Origin: Orrella dioscoreae
GTDB taxonomy: Bacteria > Pseudomonadota > Gammaproteobacteria > Burkholderiales > Burkholderiaceae_B
Assembly (NCBI RefSeq): GCF_900089455.2
Contig: NZ_LT907988.1
Coordinates: forward strand, 1,426,001 to 1,490,000
Direction of reading: 5' to 3'
DNA: 64,000 nucleotides
The notes beneath the pieces are model-generated. The model saw only the letters and a program-made list of their open reading frames with translations. It did no database searches and was not told the origin of the DNA. A program made the position numbers and the translations under genes. Every line of letters starts with the position of its first letter. The stretch's first letter is position 1. Positions 9,417 through 17,790 of the stretch are shown here, piece by piece.

Positions 9417-10480
9417 GTGTCGTTCCTCAAATCCCGCCCGAGCCGCGTTCATCCGCTGCGGCGTCCCAGGATCGCCGCATCCAGATGCTGCGCACGGCGA
9501 TGGGGCCGGTGATTGCCGCCGCGCTGGAAGACCCGGACGTGGTGGAAGTCATGCTCAACCCCGACCGCACACTATGGCTCGATCGGCTGTCGTCGGGCCG
9601 TGCGCCGTTGGGCGTGGAGCTGCCCGAAGCTGATGGCGAGCGCATCATCCGGCTGGTGGCTGCCCACGTTGGCGCGGAAGTGCATCGCGGCCAACCTTTG
9701 TTGACGGCTGAATTGCCTGAAACGGGCGAACGCTTCGAGGGCATCTTGCCGCCCGCCGCACCCGGCCCGGCCTTTGCGCTGCGCAAGCGTGCCGTGAGCA
9801 TCATCGGTCTGGATCGCTATGTGGCCGACGGCATTCTGAGCGCTGGGCAGGCCGAGTTCCTACGTCATGCCGTGCGCGAGCGGCACAACATCCTGATCGC
9901 CGGAGGCACCAGTACCGGCAAGACCACACTGGCCAATGCCTTGCTGGCCGAGATCGCCGCCACCGGCGACCGCGTTCTGGTGCTCGAAGACACCATCGAA
10001 CTGCAATGCGCCGCCCGTGACCATGTGCCGCTGCGCACCCGTGCAGGCGTGGTGTCGATGCAGGAGCTGGTGCGCGCCACGATGCGGCTGCGCCCGGATC
10101 GCGTGATCGTCGGCGAAGTGCGCGGCGGCGAAGCGCTGGATCTGGTGAAGGTCTGGGGCACCGGCCACCCCGGCGGCATCGCCACCATCCATGCCGGTTC
10201 CGCGCTGGGCGCGCTGCTGCGGCTGGAGCAACTGATCCTCGAAGTCGCGGTGAACCCGCCGCGTGCGCTGATCGCCGAGGCGGTCAACGTCGTCATCCAC
10301 ATCGCCGGACGTGGCCGCAAGCGCCGCGTCGAAAGCATCGCCCGCGTCGTCGGCTTCGACGCCGCCGGCTACCAACTGGCGGACGCGCTGGAAGCGCCGC
10401 TTCCCGAGCTGCCGCCGGTTTCCTGCGCCGCCACCGCTGCGCCTTTCCCGTCCCCCGATCCCTCTGGAGAACTGCCATGA
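9413..10480 (+). CDS. trbB: VirB11-type ATPase TrbB
   Basis: This 355-residue cytoplasmic hexameric ATPase powers pilus assembly and substrate transfer in the P-type (Trb) conjugation system. An N-terminal domain (residues 30-140) precedes the Walker A motif GGTSTGKTTLANALL near 164-178. The Asp box follows as VLVLEDTIELQ and the Walker B/His box region as RPDRVIVGEVRGGEALDLVK. The length matches the family. It overlaps copG-like upstream and trbC downstream by 4 bases each, so it is translationally coupled. Confidence 0.93.
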   Translation: MSVVPQIPPEPRSSAAASQDRRIQMLRTAMGPVIAAALEDPDVVEVMLNPDRTLWLDRLSSGRAPLGVELPEADGERIIRLVAAHVGAEVHRGQPLLTAELPETGERFEGILPPAAPGPAFALRKRAVSIIGLDRYVADGILSAGQAEFLRHAVRERHNILIAGGTSTGKTTLANALLAEIAATGDRVLVLEDTIELQCAARDHVPLRTRAGVVSMQELVRATMRLRPDRVIVGEVRGGEALDLVKVWGTGHPGGIATIHAGSALGALLRLEQLILEVAVNPPRALIAEAVNVVIHIAGRGRKRRVESIARVVGFDAAGYQLADALEAPLPELPPVSCAATAAPFPSPDPSGELP

Positions 10481-10854
10481 CGCCTACCCATGCTTTCCGT
10501 ACTTCCGTAAATCCGGCTCCCATCCTTGCACGCCTGCGGCGCCTGGCCCGGCCTGCCCATCGGGGCCTGATGCTGGCCGCCATCATGCTGATGACGGCCG
10601 GCACCGCGCAGGCCGCCGGTTCCTCGATGCCCTGGGAAGGGCCGCTGCAATCCATTCTGGAGTCGATCCAGGGGCCGGTGGCCCGCATCGTCGCGGTCAT
10701 CATCATCATCGCCACGGGCCTGGCGCTGGCCTTCGGCGACACGTCGGGCGGCTTCCGCAAGCTGATCCAGATCGTCTTCGGCCTGTCCATCGCGTTCGCC
10801 GCGTCGTCGTTCTTCCTGTCCTTCTTCAGCTTCTCCGGCGGGGCGGTCGTATGA
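10477..10854 (+). CDS. trbC: Conjugative pilin TrbC (VirB2 family)
   Basis: This 125-residue pilin precursor has a long signal region ending near AGTAQAAG (about residue 46). The short mature protein has two hydrophobic helices (IVAVIIIIATGLALAFG and IVFGLSIAFAASSFFLSFF). P-type TrbC pilins are processed to a small, often cyclic, subunit; processing here is inferred. It overlaps trbB and trbD by 4 bases. Confidence 0.88.
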   Translation: MTPTHAFRTSVNPAPILARLRRLARPAHRGLMLAAIMLMTAGTAQAAGSSMPWEGPLQSILESIQGPVARIVAVIIIIATGLALAFGDTSGGFRKLIQIVFGLSIAFAASSFFLSFFSFSGGAVV

Positions 10855-11135
10855 GTGCCGCCAACGAAGGTGCGCCGGGTTTCGCACCCGGTTTCGAGAT
10901 TCCGCTGCATCGCTCGCTGACCGAGCCGATCCTGCTGGGCGGCGCGCCGCGCACCCTGGCGATCGCCAACGGCACGCTGGCCGCCGCCGTCGGGCTGGGC
11001 CTGCAACTGTGGATTCCCGGCGTGGTGCTCTGGATCGTCGGCCATTCGCTGGCGGTCTGGGGCGCTCGCGTCGATCCGCAGTTCATGCAGGTCTTCGCTC
11101 GGCACATCAAGCACAAGCCGCTGCTGGACGCATAG
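10851..11135 (+). CDS. trbD: TrbD (VirB3 family) inner-membrane protein
   Basis: This 94-residue protein has the VirB3 layout: a short polar N-terminus with FEIPLHRSLTEPILLGGAPR, one hydrophobic hairpin (residues 38-65) and a basic C-terminus. VirB3 proteins associate with the VirB4 ATPase, and trbE follows 12 bases later. The start at 10851 overlaps the trbC stop; longer in-frame extensions run through trbC and are not real. Confidence 0.88.
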   Translation: MSAANEGAPGFAPGFEIPLHRSLTEPILLGGAPRTLAIANGTLAAAVGLGLQLWIPGVVLWIVGHSLAVWGARVDPQFMQVFARHIKHKPLLDA

Positions 11136-11147
11136 GGAGAAGCCGAC

Positions 11148-13610
11148 ATGCTGAACCTTGCCGAATACCGCCAGCGGCCCGCGCTGCTGGCCGACTGGCT
11201 GCCCTGGGCCGGGCTGATCGGGCCGGGCGTCGTCTTGAACAAGGATGGTTCGTTCCAGCGCACAGCACGTTTTCGCGGGCCGGATATGGACAGCGCCACG
11301 CAAGGCGAGCTGATCGCCACGTCGGCGCGCTTGAACAACGCACTGCGCCGCCTCGGATCGGGCTGGGCCTTATTCATTGAAGCCGAGCGCCGCGCTGCGG
11401 CGGGCTATCCGCGTTCCGACTTCCCCGAACCGCTGTCCTGGCTGGTGGAGGAAGAACGCCGCGCGGCTTTCGAGGAATCGGGCCATCACTATGAAAGTGC
11501 CTACCACCTGACGCTGGCCTACCTGCCGCCGGAAGAATCCCGCGCCCGAGCCGCCAAGATGCTCTATGAAAACGCGCCGGGCGATGGCGTGGACTGGCAG
11601 GGTCGGCTGGAAGCCTTCGTGGCTGAAACGGATCGCGTCTTCGACCTGCTCGACGGCGTGATGCCGGAAATTGCCTGGCTGGATGACGCGCAGACGCTGA
11701 CCTACCTGCACGCCACGGTGTCCACGCGGCGCTACCGCGTCGGCGTGCCCGACGTGCCGTTCCACATCGACGCACTGTTGGCCGATGCCGCCCTGGTCGG
11801 TGGCCTCGCGCCCATGCTGGGCGACCAGCACTTGCGGGTGGTGTCGGTACGGGGCTTCCCGACCTCGACCTGGCCGGGGATTCTGGACGACCTCAATCGC
11901 CTGGGCTTCGGCTACCGCTGGAGCACGCGCTTTGTCTGCATGGACAAAGCCGAGGCGGAAAAGGAACTGGGCCGCCTGCGCCGCCAGTGGTTCGCCAAGC
12001 GCAAGAACGTCGTCGCGCTGCTGCGCGAAACCATCTTCCAGCAGGAAAGCCCGCTGGTCGATACCGACGCCAACAACAAGGCCGCCGACGCCGATGCTGC
12101 CTTGCAGGAGCTGGGCAGCGATCAAGTCGCCTTTGGCTACCTGACGGCCACCGTGACGGTGCTCGACACCGACCCAGCGGTGGCCGACGAGAAACTGCGC
12201 ATGGTGGAGCGCGTCATCCAGGGCCGAGGCTTCGTCACCATCCCCGAAGCCCTCAATGCGGTGGATGCCTGGCTGTCGTCCATTCCCGGCAATGCCTATG
12301 CCAATGTGCGTCAGCCCATCGTCTCGACGCTGAACCTGGCACACATGATGCCGTTGTCCGCTGTGTGGGCCGGGCCGGAGAAGAACGCGCATCTGGATGG
12401 CCCACCGCTGATCGTCACCCGCACCGACGGCGCGACGCCGTTCCGGCTGGTGACGCACATCGGCGACGTGGGCCACACGCTGGTCGCCGGGCCAACCGGC
12501 ATGGGCAAGTCGGTGTTGCTCGCCACACTGGCGATGCAGTTTCGCCGCTATCCCGGCTCGCGGATCTTCGCCTTCGATATGGGGCGCTCCATGCGCGCCA
12601 CCATCCTGGGGCTGGGCGGCGAGCACTACGACCTGGGCAACGACGGGGCGATTGCTTTCCAGCCATTGGCCCGCATCGACCAGGAGGGCTACCGCACCTG
12701 GGCCGCAGAGTGGGTGGAAGGCCGCCTGCTGCATGAAGGTGTGGACATCGGCCCGGACGAGAAGGCAGCGATCTGGTCGGCACTGGGCAGCCTCGCCGGT
12801 GCGCCGGTGGAGCAACGCACGCTGACGGGCCTGTCGGTGCTGCTGCAATCGAACGCACTGCGCCAGGCGCTCGCACCCTATGTGCTGGGCGGCGCGCACG
12901 GCAAGCTGCTGGACGCAGACTCGGATCGTCTTGGCTCAGGCTCTGTGCAGTGCTTCGAGATGGAAGAACTGATGCACAGCAAGGCGGCAGTGCTGGCCGT
13001 GCTGGGCTACCTGTTCGCCCGCTTCGATGAACGCTTCGACGGCGCGCCCACGCTGCTGATCCTCGATGAAGCCTGGCTGTTCCTCGATGACCCGGTGTTC
13101 GCCGCCCGCATCCGGCAATGGCTCAAGACACTGCGCAAGAAGAACGTCAGCGTCATCTTCGCCACGCAGTCGCTGGCCGACATCAAGGATTCGAGCATTG
13201 CTCCGGCGGTAATCGAAAGCTGTGCCAGTCGGATTTTTCTCCCTAACCCACAGGCGACCGAGCCGCAGATCCGCACGATCTACGAAGGCTTCGGGCTGAA
13301 CGCGCGCCAGATCGAGATCGTGGCGACCGCGCAGCCCAAGCGTGACTACTACTACCAATCTCGCCTGGGCAATCGCCTGTTCGACCTCGACCTGGGGCCA
13401 GCCACGCTGGCCTTTGCCGGGGCTTCCACTCCGCAAGACCAACGCGACATGGATCGCGTGCTGTTGAACGCCGGCACACCGGGGTTTGCCGGTGCCTGGT
13501 TGCGTCATCGCAGCCTCGATTGGGCTGCCGACCTGTTGCCTTCTTTCCCCGGTTTTTCACCGGCCGCGGCGTCCTTCCTCGCATCTGATCCCCTGGAGGT
13601 TTCACCATGA
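11148..13610 (+). CDS. trbE: VirB4-type ATPase TrbE
   Basis: This 820-residue protein is the largest ATPase of the mating-pair channel. An N-terminal CagE/TrbE-VirB4 domain (residues 1-400) precedes the Walker A motif GPTGMGKSVLLATL near 448 and the Walker B motif LLILDEAWLFL near 638. A TQSLADIKDS segment follows, typical of VirB4. AGGGAGAAGCC upstream is a good ribosome site. The last 4 bases overlap trbJ. Confidence 0.94.
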   Translation: MLNLAEYRQRPALLADWLPWAGLIGPGVVLNKDGSFQRTARFRGPDMDSATQGELIATSARLNNALRRLGSGWALFIEAERRAAAGYPRSDFPEPLSWLVEEERRAAFEESGHHYESAYHLTLAYLPPEESRARAAKMLYENAPGDGVDWQGRLEAFVAETDRVFDLLDGVMPEIAWLDDAQTLTYLHATVSTRRYRVGVPDVPFHIDALLADAALVGGLAPMLGDQHLRVVSVRGFPTSTWPGILDDLNRLGFGYRWSTRFVCMDKAEAEKELGRLRRQWFAKRKNVVALLRETIFQQESPLVDTDANNKAADADAALQELGSDQVAFGYLTATVTVLDTDPAVADEKLRMVERVIQGRGFVTIPEALNAVDAWLSSIPGNAYANVRQPIVSTLNLAHMMPLSAVWAGPEKNAHLDGPPLIVTRTDGATPFRLVTHIGDVGHTLVAGPTGMGKSVLLATLAMQFRRYPGSRIFAFDMGRSMRATILGLGGEHYDLGNDGAIAFQPLARIDQEGYRTWAAEWVEGRLLHEGVDIGPDEKAAIWSALGSLAGAPVEQRTLTGLSVLLQSNALRQALAPYVLGGAHGKLLDADSDRLGSGSVQCFEMEELMHSKAAVLAVLGYLFARFDERFDGAPTLLILDEAWLFLDDPVFAARIRQWLKTLRKKNVSVIFATQSLADIKDSSIAPAVIESCASRIFLPNPQATEPQIRTIYEGFGLNARQIEIVATAQPKRDYYYQSRLGNRLFDLDLGPATLAFAGASTPQDQRDMDRVLLNAGTPGFAGAWLRHRSLDWAADLLPSFPGFSPAAASFLASDPLEVSP

Positions 13611-14350
13611 AGACCAAGCCCCGTTTGCTGTCCGCCTCGCTCGCCGCCGTGCTGTCGGTGTCGCTTCTGGCCGTTCCGCCCGCATCCGCGTTGACAGTGT
13701 TCGATCCGTCCAACTTCGTGCAGAACACGCTGACCGCCGTGCGCACGCTGGAGCAGATCAACAACCAGATCAACCAGCTTCAGAACGAAGCGCAGATGCT
13801 GATGAACCAGGCGCGCAATCTGGCGAATCTGGACTTCAATATCGTCAATCGCCTGCGTTCGACGCTGGCGACCACCGAACGCCTGATCGCCGAGGCGCGC
13901 GGCCTGGCCTACGACGTGCAGAGCATGGATGCCACCTTCGCCCGGCTGTACCCGGAGCAGTATGCCGCGACCGTCAGCGGCGACCAGATGCTGCGCGATG
14001 CGCAGGAGCGCTGGAAGAACACGCTGAACGGCCTGCACACCGCGATGCGGATGCAGGCGCAGGTGTCGCAGAACCTGGCGCAAGACGAAAGTGCGCTGTC
14101 CGACCTAGTCAGCCAGAGTCAGTCAGCCACCGGCGCGCTGCAAGCCATGCAGGCGACCAACCAGCTTCTGGCCTTGCAGGCCAAGCAGTCCATCCAGGCG
14201 CAGCAGCTCCAGATCACGCAAGAGCGCGCCGCCGCGCTAGAACTGGCACGCCAGGCGGCGGCTGTCGAACGTGGCCGTGAAGTGACGCGCCGCTTCCTGG
14301 GGGATGGCACGCCCTACACGCCGCAGCGCGTGGATTTCTACGGCAACTGA
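13607..14350 (+). CDS. trbJ: TrbJ (VirB5 family) minor pilus protein
   Basis: This 247-residue secreted protein has a signal peptide (residues 1-29, ending PPASALTVFDP). It has long amphipathic helices rich in Gln, Asn and Leu: residues 50-70 carry the repeat-like INNQINQLQNEAQMLMNQA, and a coiled coil lies around 150-220. VirB5 proteins sit at the pilus tip and act in adhesion. It overlaps trbE by 4 bases and precedes the second EexN/TrbK-like gene. Confidence 0.9.
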   Translation: MKTKPRLLSASLAAVLSVSLLAVPPASALTVFDPSNFVQNTLTAVRTLEQINNQINQLQNEAQMLMNQARNLANLDFNIVNRLRSTLATTERLIAEARGLAYDVQSMDATFARLYPEQYAATVSGDQMLRDAQERWKNTLNGLHTAMRMQAQVSQNLAQDESALSDLVSQSQSATGALQAMQATNQLLALQAKQSIQAQQLQITQERAAALELARQAAAVERGREVTRRFLGDGTPYTPQRVDFYGN

Positions 14351-14362
14351 CGGGAGACGGCC

Positions 14363-14677
14363 ATGCGATGCGTTTCCTTGCTGCTACCTGTGCTGCTGGT
14401 CGCTTGCAGCCAGCAGCCGACCGAAGACCTGGCCGCTGCCCTGGCCGCCGATCCCGTGCGGCTCAAGGCTTTGCGTGCACAGTGTGCCGCCGACAGGACG
14501 ACGGCAGGCGAAGACGCCTGCCTGGCCGCTGCCGATGCTTTCCGGCGGCGCTTCTTCGCCGGTGAAACCGAGCCTGACGAGTTCCGCACGCTGGCCGAGT
14601 TGCCGCCGATCCCGCCGAGCTTCGACACACCCGCCAGTGACCAGGACGCCATGCCCTTCGAGGGGGAGGTGCCATGA
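14363..14677 (+). CDS. EexN/TrbK-like entry-exclusion lipoprotein (second copy)
   Basis: This is a 104-residue lipoprotein with signal MRCVSLLLPVLLVAC and a lipobox cysteine at residue 15. Its core LAADPVRLKALRAQC, the second cysteine in GEDAC, and RRRFF align with the EexN-like protein at 6429, so the two are paralogues. It occupies the trbK position between trbJ and trbL. TrbK is the entry-exclusion protein of IncP plasmids, which supports the role. It has an extra acidic and proline-rich C-terminal tail of about 30 residues, and it overlaps trbL by 4 bases. Confidence 0.75.
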   Translation: MRCVSLLLPVLLVACSQQPTEDLAAALAADPVRLKALRAQCAADRTTAGEDACLAAADAFRRRFFAGETEPDEFRTLAELPPIPPSFDTPASDQDAMPFEGEVP

Positions 14678-16065
14678 ATGACGTGACAGTGATCGACCGC
14701 TTTCTTGCCACCTTCTCGCGCTACATCGACTCGGGCTTTGGGCTGCTGCAGGGCGAAGTCGCATTCCTCACCGCCACGCTGATCGTCATCGACATGACCA
14801 TCGCCGGGCTGTACTGGGCGATGAGCCACGCCACCGGCCAAGGCGATGACGTGATCGCCAAGCTGCTGCGCAAGGTGCTCTACGTCGGCGCCTTCGCCTA
14901 CATCATCATCAACTTCAACTGGTTGGCCAGCATCGTGTTCCGCTCGTTCGCGGGCCTGGGCCTGACGGCCAGCGGCTCGACGATGAGCATGAGCGACTTC
15001 CTGCAACCGGGCCGCCTGGCCAAGACCGGCATCGACGCGGCCGCGCCGATCCTTGAGCAGATCAGCGACATGGCGGGCTTTCCCGAAGTGTTCGTGAACA
15101 TGACGCCCATCGTGGTCATGTTCCTGGCCTGGGCGGTGGTGATCCTGTGTTTCTTCGTGCTGGCGATCCAGCTTTTCATCACCCTGATCGAGTTCAAGCT
15201 GACCACGCTCGCGGGCTTCGTGTTGGTGCCGTTCGCGCTGTGGAACAAGACTAGCTTCCTCGCCGAGAAAGTGTTGGGCAATGTGGTGTCGTCGGGCATC
15301 AAGGTGCTGGTGCTGGCCGTCATCGTCGGCATCGGCTCAGGCCTGTTTGCCGAGTTCCAGGTGCATCCCGACGAGCCGTCCATCGACCATGCGGTGGTCA
15401 TCATGCTGGCCTCGCTCACGCTGCTGGCGCTGGGGATCTTCGGCCCTGGTATTGCCACCGGACTTGTCTCCGGCGCGCCGCAGCTTGGTGCAGGCGCGAT
15501 GGCCGGTGCTGCTATCGGTGCAGCAGGCGCGGCGGTGGCCGTGGGTGCCGCTGCCACCGGCGTGGGCGGTGCCGTGATGGCCGGGGCACGCATGGCACCT
15601 GCTGCCGCCAAGCTGGCCGGGGCTGGCGCGCGGGCCGTGACCTCGGCGGCTGGCAGTGCGAAGTCGGCTTTCCAGGCTGGTTCTGCCGCTGCAGGCGGCG
15701 GAGCCAAAGGTGCGATGGCAGGGCTGGGTAGTGTTGCCAAAGGCGGCGCACAGGCGGCAGGCCAACGTGCAGGTACTGGTATCAAGGCAGCGGCGGCCAA
15801 GGCTGCCGCGCCATTCAAAGCAGGCTGGCAAGGCTCTGGCACCGATGGTGGTTCAGGTGGTGGTGCCGCCAGTTCCGGGCAGGCCACCACAGGCGATACC
15901 GCTGGCGAAGCCAACGCGCAGAAGCAGGGACAACCGGACTGGGCGAAGCGCCTGCAACGCCGCCAACGACTCACCCAGGCCACCACCACGGCCGCGCACA
16001 CGCTGCGCGGTGGCGACGGCGGCGGTTCGGGCCAAGGCCCGAGCCTGCGCGATTCCGATAGCTGA
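14674..16065 (+). CDS. trbL: TrbL (VirB6 family) polytopic membrane protein
   Basis: This 463-residue inner-membrane channel component has about six to eight hydrophobic segments between residues 25 and 290, including MFLAWAVVILCFFVLAIQLF. After residue 290 the sequence turns into a long Ala/Gly-rich, low-complexity tail that is polar and unordered toward the end. This tail is usual for TrbL. VirB6 proteins line the path of the substrate through the inner membrane. An AAGGAGAAC site after it marks the trbF start. Confidence 0.92.
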   Translation: MNDVTVIDRFLATFSRYIDSGFGLLQGEVAFLTATLIVIDMTIAGLYWAMSHATGQGDDVIAKLLRKVLYVGAFAYIIINFNWLASIVFRSFAGLGLTASGSTMSMSDFLQPGRLAKTGIDAAAPILEQISDMAGFPEVFVNMTPIVVMFLAWAVVILCFFVLAIQLFITLIEFKLTTLAGFVLVPFALWNKTSFLAEKVLGNVVSSGIKVLVLAVIVGIGSGLFAEFQVHPDEPSIDHAVVIMLASLTLLALGIFGPGIATGLVSGAPQLGAGAMAGAAIGAAGAAVAVGAAATGVGGAVMAGARMAPAAAKLAGAGARAVTSAAGSAKSAFQAGSAAAGGGAKGAMAGLGSVAKGGAQAAGQRAGTGIKAAAAKAAAPFKAGWQGSGTDGGSGGGAASSGQATTGDTAGEANAQKQGQPDWAKRLQRRQRLTQATTTAAHTLRGGDGGGSGQGPSLRDSDS

Positions 16066-16082
16066 CTTTCAAGGAGAACTCC

Positions 16083-16787
16083 ATGCGATTCAAACGACCG
16101 CAGGTGCGCTATGCCGACACGCCGCAGCCTGCCACCCCGTATCAAGCCGCCGCCCAGGTGTGGGACGAGCGCATCGGCTCGGCCCGCGTGCAGGCGAAGA
16201 ATTGGCGGCTGATGGCTTTTGGCTGCTTGACGCTCGCGCTGCTGATGGCCGGTGGTCTGGTGTGGCGCTCGGCTCAATCCATCGTCACGCCCTATGTGAT
16301 CGAGGTCGATCAGTCTGGCCAGGTGCGCACCGTGGGCGAAGCGGCCACGCCGTATCGGCCCACCGATGCGCAGACGGCGCACCACATCGCGCGCTTCATT
16401 GGTCTGGTGCGCTCGCTGTCCATCGACCCCATCGTCGTGCGCCAGAACTGGCTCGATGCCTACGACTACACCACCGACCGGGGCGCGGCGGTGCTCAACG
16501 ACTATGCGCGGGTGAATGACCCGTTCGCCCGTATTGGCAAGGAGTCGGTGACGGTGCAGATCACCAGCGTGGTTCGCGCCAGCGATGCGTCGTTCAACGT
16601 GCGCTGGACGGAACGCCGCTACGTCAATGGCGCGGCGGCCGGGCTGGAGCGATGGACGGCGGTGGTGTCCATCGTGCAGCAGACCCCACGCACCGAAGAA
16701 CGCCTGCGCCGCAACCCGCTGGGCATCTACGTCAATGGCCTGTCGTGGAGCCGTGAACTGGATTCTTCTGAAGGAGCCAAACCATGA
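16083..16787 (+). CDS. trbF: TrbF (VirB8 family)
   Basis: This 234-residue bitopic assembly factor has a cytoplasmic N-terminus, one membrane segment (about residues 43-62, LMAFGCLTLALLMAGGLVW) and a periplasmic NTF2-like VirB8 domain from 70 to 225. VirB8 proteins nucleate the core complex by contacting VirB9 and VirB10, which are encoded next. AAGGAGAACTCC precedes the start, and the stop overlaps trbG by 4 bases. Confidence 0.92.
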   Translation: MRFKRPQVRYADTPQPATPYQAAAQVWDERIGSARVQAKNWRLMAFGCLTLALLMAGGLVWRSAQSIVTPYVIEVDQSGQVRTVGEAATPYRPTDAQTAHHIARFIGLVRSLSIDPIVVRQNWLDAYDYTTDRGAAVLNDYARVNDPFARIGKESVTVQITSVVRASDASFNVRWTERRYVNGAAAGLERWTAVVSIVQQTPRTEERLRRNPLGIYVNGLSWSRELDSSEGAKP

Positions 16788-17788
16788 ATGCACGTTTCCG
16801 TAAAACCGCATTGCCGCTGATCCTGCTGGCATCGACTGTTCTGTTTGCGGGCTGCGCCACGCAGGGCAAACCGCCGCCGGTGATCTCGCTCGATGAGCCG
16901 GTGCAGGCCCAGCCATTGCCCGAACCGCCCAAACCCATCGAAGTGGTGGCAGTGCCCGAACCGTTGGCATTGCCCGCGCAGTTGAAGCCGCTGCCGGACG
17001 TTGATGCAGCCCCGGCGGCACCGGAGCCTGCCGACGAGAAGGTGCGCGTCTCCCGCGCCAATGCCGAGGCGCGCATTGCGCCGACCCGAGAGGGCTACGT
17101 CAATGCGATCCAGGTCTGGCCGTTCACCGATGGCGCGCTGTACCAGGTCTATGCGTCGGTGGGCCGCGTGACGGTGATCGCGCTCCAGCCCGGCGAGGAA
17201 CTGGTGACGGTCGCTGCGGGCGATACCGTGCGCTGGATCGTCGGTGATACCTCCAGCGGCAGCGGTGCCGATCTGCGCGTCAATGTGCTGGTCAAGCCTA
17301 TTCGTTCCAGCTTGAAGACCAATCTGGTCATCACCACCAGTCGCAGGACGTACCTGCTGGAACTGACTTCAACTGACAAGGCATGGATGGCGTCGGTGTC
17401 CTGGGACTACCCCAAGGATCGGATGCTGGCCTTGCAGCGCCAGGCACAGGCCGCCAGTGCTGCCGCGCCAGTCGATGCGGGTCTGTCGTTGGAGAACATT
17501 CGTTTTCGCTATGCGATCAGCGGCAGCAATCCGCCATGGAAGCCGCTGCGCGCCTTCGATGATGGCGAGAAGGTCTATATCCAGTTCCCGGTGGGCATTG
17601 CCCAGGGCGAGTTGCCGCCGCTGTTCGTCATCGGTGCGCAGGGTGACGGGCAACTGGTGAACTATCGTTTCCGCTCGCCGTATTACATCGTGGATCGCCT
17701 GTTCGGTGCGGCAGAACTGCGCCTGGGAGCCGACGAGGGCGATGTGGTGCGCATCGAGCGCACGGATGGCATCGCCGGGAGGAACTGA
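16784..17788 (+). CDS. trbG: TrbG (VirB9 family) outer-membrane core lipoprotein
   Basis: This 334-residue protein has a signal peptide with lipobox LFAGC (Cys near residue 24), a Pro-rich spacer (30-80), and then the N- and C-terminal CagX/VirB9 domains (about 90-330). The lipid anchor makes it resemble a VirB7-VirB9 combination, as in P-type systems. It forms the outer-membrane core complex with TrbI, which starts 2 bases after its stop. Confidence 0.92.
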   Translation: MNARFRKTALPLILLASTVLFAGCATQGKPPPVISLDEPVQAQPLPEPPKPIEVVAVPEPLALPAQLKPLPDVDAAPAAPEPADEKVRVSRANAEARIAPTREGYVNAIQVWPFTDGALYQVYASVGRVTVIALQPGEELVTVAAGDTVRWIVGDTSSGSGADLRVNVLVKPIRSSLKTNLVITTSRRTYLLELTSTDKAWMASVSWDYPKDRMLALQRQAQAASAAAPVDAGLSLENIRFRYAISGSNPPWKPLRAFDDGEKVYIQFPVGIAQGELPPLFVIGAQGDGQLVNYRFRSPYYIVDRLFGAAELRLGADEGDVVRIERTDGIAGRN

Positions 17789-17790
17789 GC

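Noticed and set aside
15480-16060. Repeat array in the 3' part of trbL
   Set aside because: The repetitive look comes from Ala/Gly codons in a low-complexity tail common to TrbL; there are no regular units.
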